This document shows, piece after piece, positions 63,372 through 63,770 of a DNA stretch of 63,770 nt (positions within the stretch are counted from its first letter, which is position 1; each line of letters starts with the position of its first letter). The stretch is taken from NCBI RefSeq assembly GCF_004000785.1, contig NZ_BILX01000036.1:1-63770 (forward strand). Direction: 5' to 3'. A program made the position numbers and the translations under genes. This stretch comes from Paenibacillus ehimensis NBRC 15659. Its GTDB lineage: Bacteria; Bacillota; Bacilli; Paenibacillales; NBRC-103111. The notes under the pieces are model-generated. The model made no database searches, was not told the DNA's origin, and saw nothing but the letters and a program-made list of their open reading frames with translations.

Positions 63372-63770
63372 GTGCAAAGAAGTACGATATCTTTTCAACA
63401 TTTTGTGCTCATTGCAATGGTTTTACTTGCTATTTTTTTATTTCCTGAATTAACAAGGGCCGAAACTTACTATGATTACAAGGATTCGAAACTGCTGAAT
63501 ATTTACTCAAAAGATAACGGGAAGTTCTATAAAGCGACATTTACATATGATAAGAACGGAAACATCACGGATAAAAAAATGGTCCCCGCCAACGCGATTG
63601 ATTACCCTGCCGAAACGAGTTATTCGAATGCATCTTATGATATCGTTCTTTTCAATGTTGATCCAAAGGCTACGCAGGTAGAGTTCCCGACATGGACGGA
63701 GAACAATGGTCAGGACGATGTAATTTGGCATCAAGGGGAAAAGGTGGGGGGCGGAATATGGAAAGTGATT
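63372..63770 (+). CDS. Secreted YD-stub protein with GBS Bsp-like repeat, 5' part
   Basis: The frame from GTG 63372 is open to the window end (133 codons). Residues 1-37 are a signal peptide (HFVLIAMVLLAIFLFPELTRA). A YD stub follows: TYYDYKDSKLLNIY, then FTYDKNGNITDKK. From about residue 82 a GBS Bsp-like repeat begins: SYSNASYDIVLFNV, VEFPTWTENNGQDDVIWHQG and GGGIWKV. The order is the same as in the gene at 4542, though they are 58 kb apart. AAGGAG lies 12 nt before GTG. The low GC also matches the left-end family. Its C-terminal modules lie outside the window. Confidence 0.85.
   Translation, partial: MQRSTISFQHFVLIAMVLLAIFLFPELTRAETYYDYKDSKLLNIYSKDNGKFYKATFTYDKNGNITDKKMVPANAIDYPAETSYSNASYDIVLFNVDPKATQVEFPTWTENNGQDDVIWHQGEKVGGGIWKVI

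Overview
The window looks like chromosomal DNA of a Paenibacillaceae bacterium (Paenibacillus or a close relative). This is inferred from gene content: several YesM-type histidine kinases paired with AraC-type response regulators, LplB/YtcP/lipoprotein sugar importers, a membrane-anchored AraC regulator, a giant S-layer-homology (SLH) enzyme and MotAB. Strong AGGAGG-type ribosome binding sites are used throughout. Most of the window is GC-rich, while the first 6.6 kb and the last 0.4 kb are clearly more AT-rich and look accessory. I saw no rRNA, tRNA or CRISPR array.

Layout. (1) 1-6.6 kb is an accessory island. It holds the 3' end of an RHS toxin gene with a DUF4279 immunity gene, an IS3-family element, and three small secreted proteins that share one architecture: signal peptide, one short YD (RHS-like) stub, then a different sugar- or surface-binding module. 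One is a pseudogene cut by the IS. A fourth member runs off the right edge of the window at 63.4 kb. (2) 6.8-16.3 kb: an orphan AraC response regulator with an atypical acidic pocket, a 181-bp MITE-like palindrome, a giant secreted phosphodiester glycosidase/metallophosphoesterase/SLH gene split in two by an 11-bp tandem duplication, and motAB. (3) 16.5-19.7 kb: an MFS exporter divergent from a MarR regulator, followed by two immunity-like genes (Imm22-like and DUF1963). (4) 19.9-34.1 kb: a two-component pair, then an AfuABC/Fbp-type ABC importer, a second binding protein, a PP2C-like phosphatase, and a sugar isomerase/FAD oxidoreductase/Gfo-Idh trio. (5) 34.2-36.7 kb: a membrane-anchored unknown behind a structured leader, and a GABA-type aminotransferase. 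(6) 36.8-46.6 kb, minus strand: a CUT1 sugar importer, then a tightly overlapping binding protein-kinase-regulator operon, with a secreted YrpD-like gene on the plus strand between them. (7) 46.6-50.4 kb: TetR with DUF418, an MFS transporter and DUF1904. (8) 50.4-60 kb: a GH95 fucosidase divergent from a LacI regulator, a membrane AraC regulator and a complete CUT1 importer, apparently one fucosylated-glycan uptake locus. (9) 60-63.2 kb: small proteins, OsmC, and O-acetylhomoserine sulfhydrylase behind a terminator-bearing leader.

The signals I rate highest are the secreted YD-stub family with interchangeable binding domains, the 11-bp duplication that separates catalytic and wall-anchoring halves of one giant protein, and the unrecognised attenuator-like leader of the sulfhydrylase gene. 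All functional statements come from reading motifs and gene order; no database search was run.
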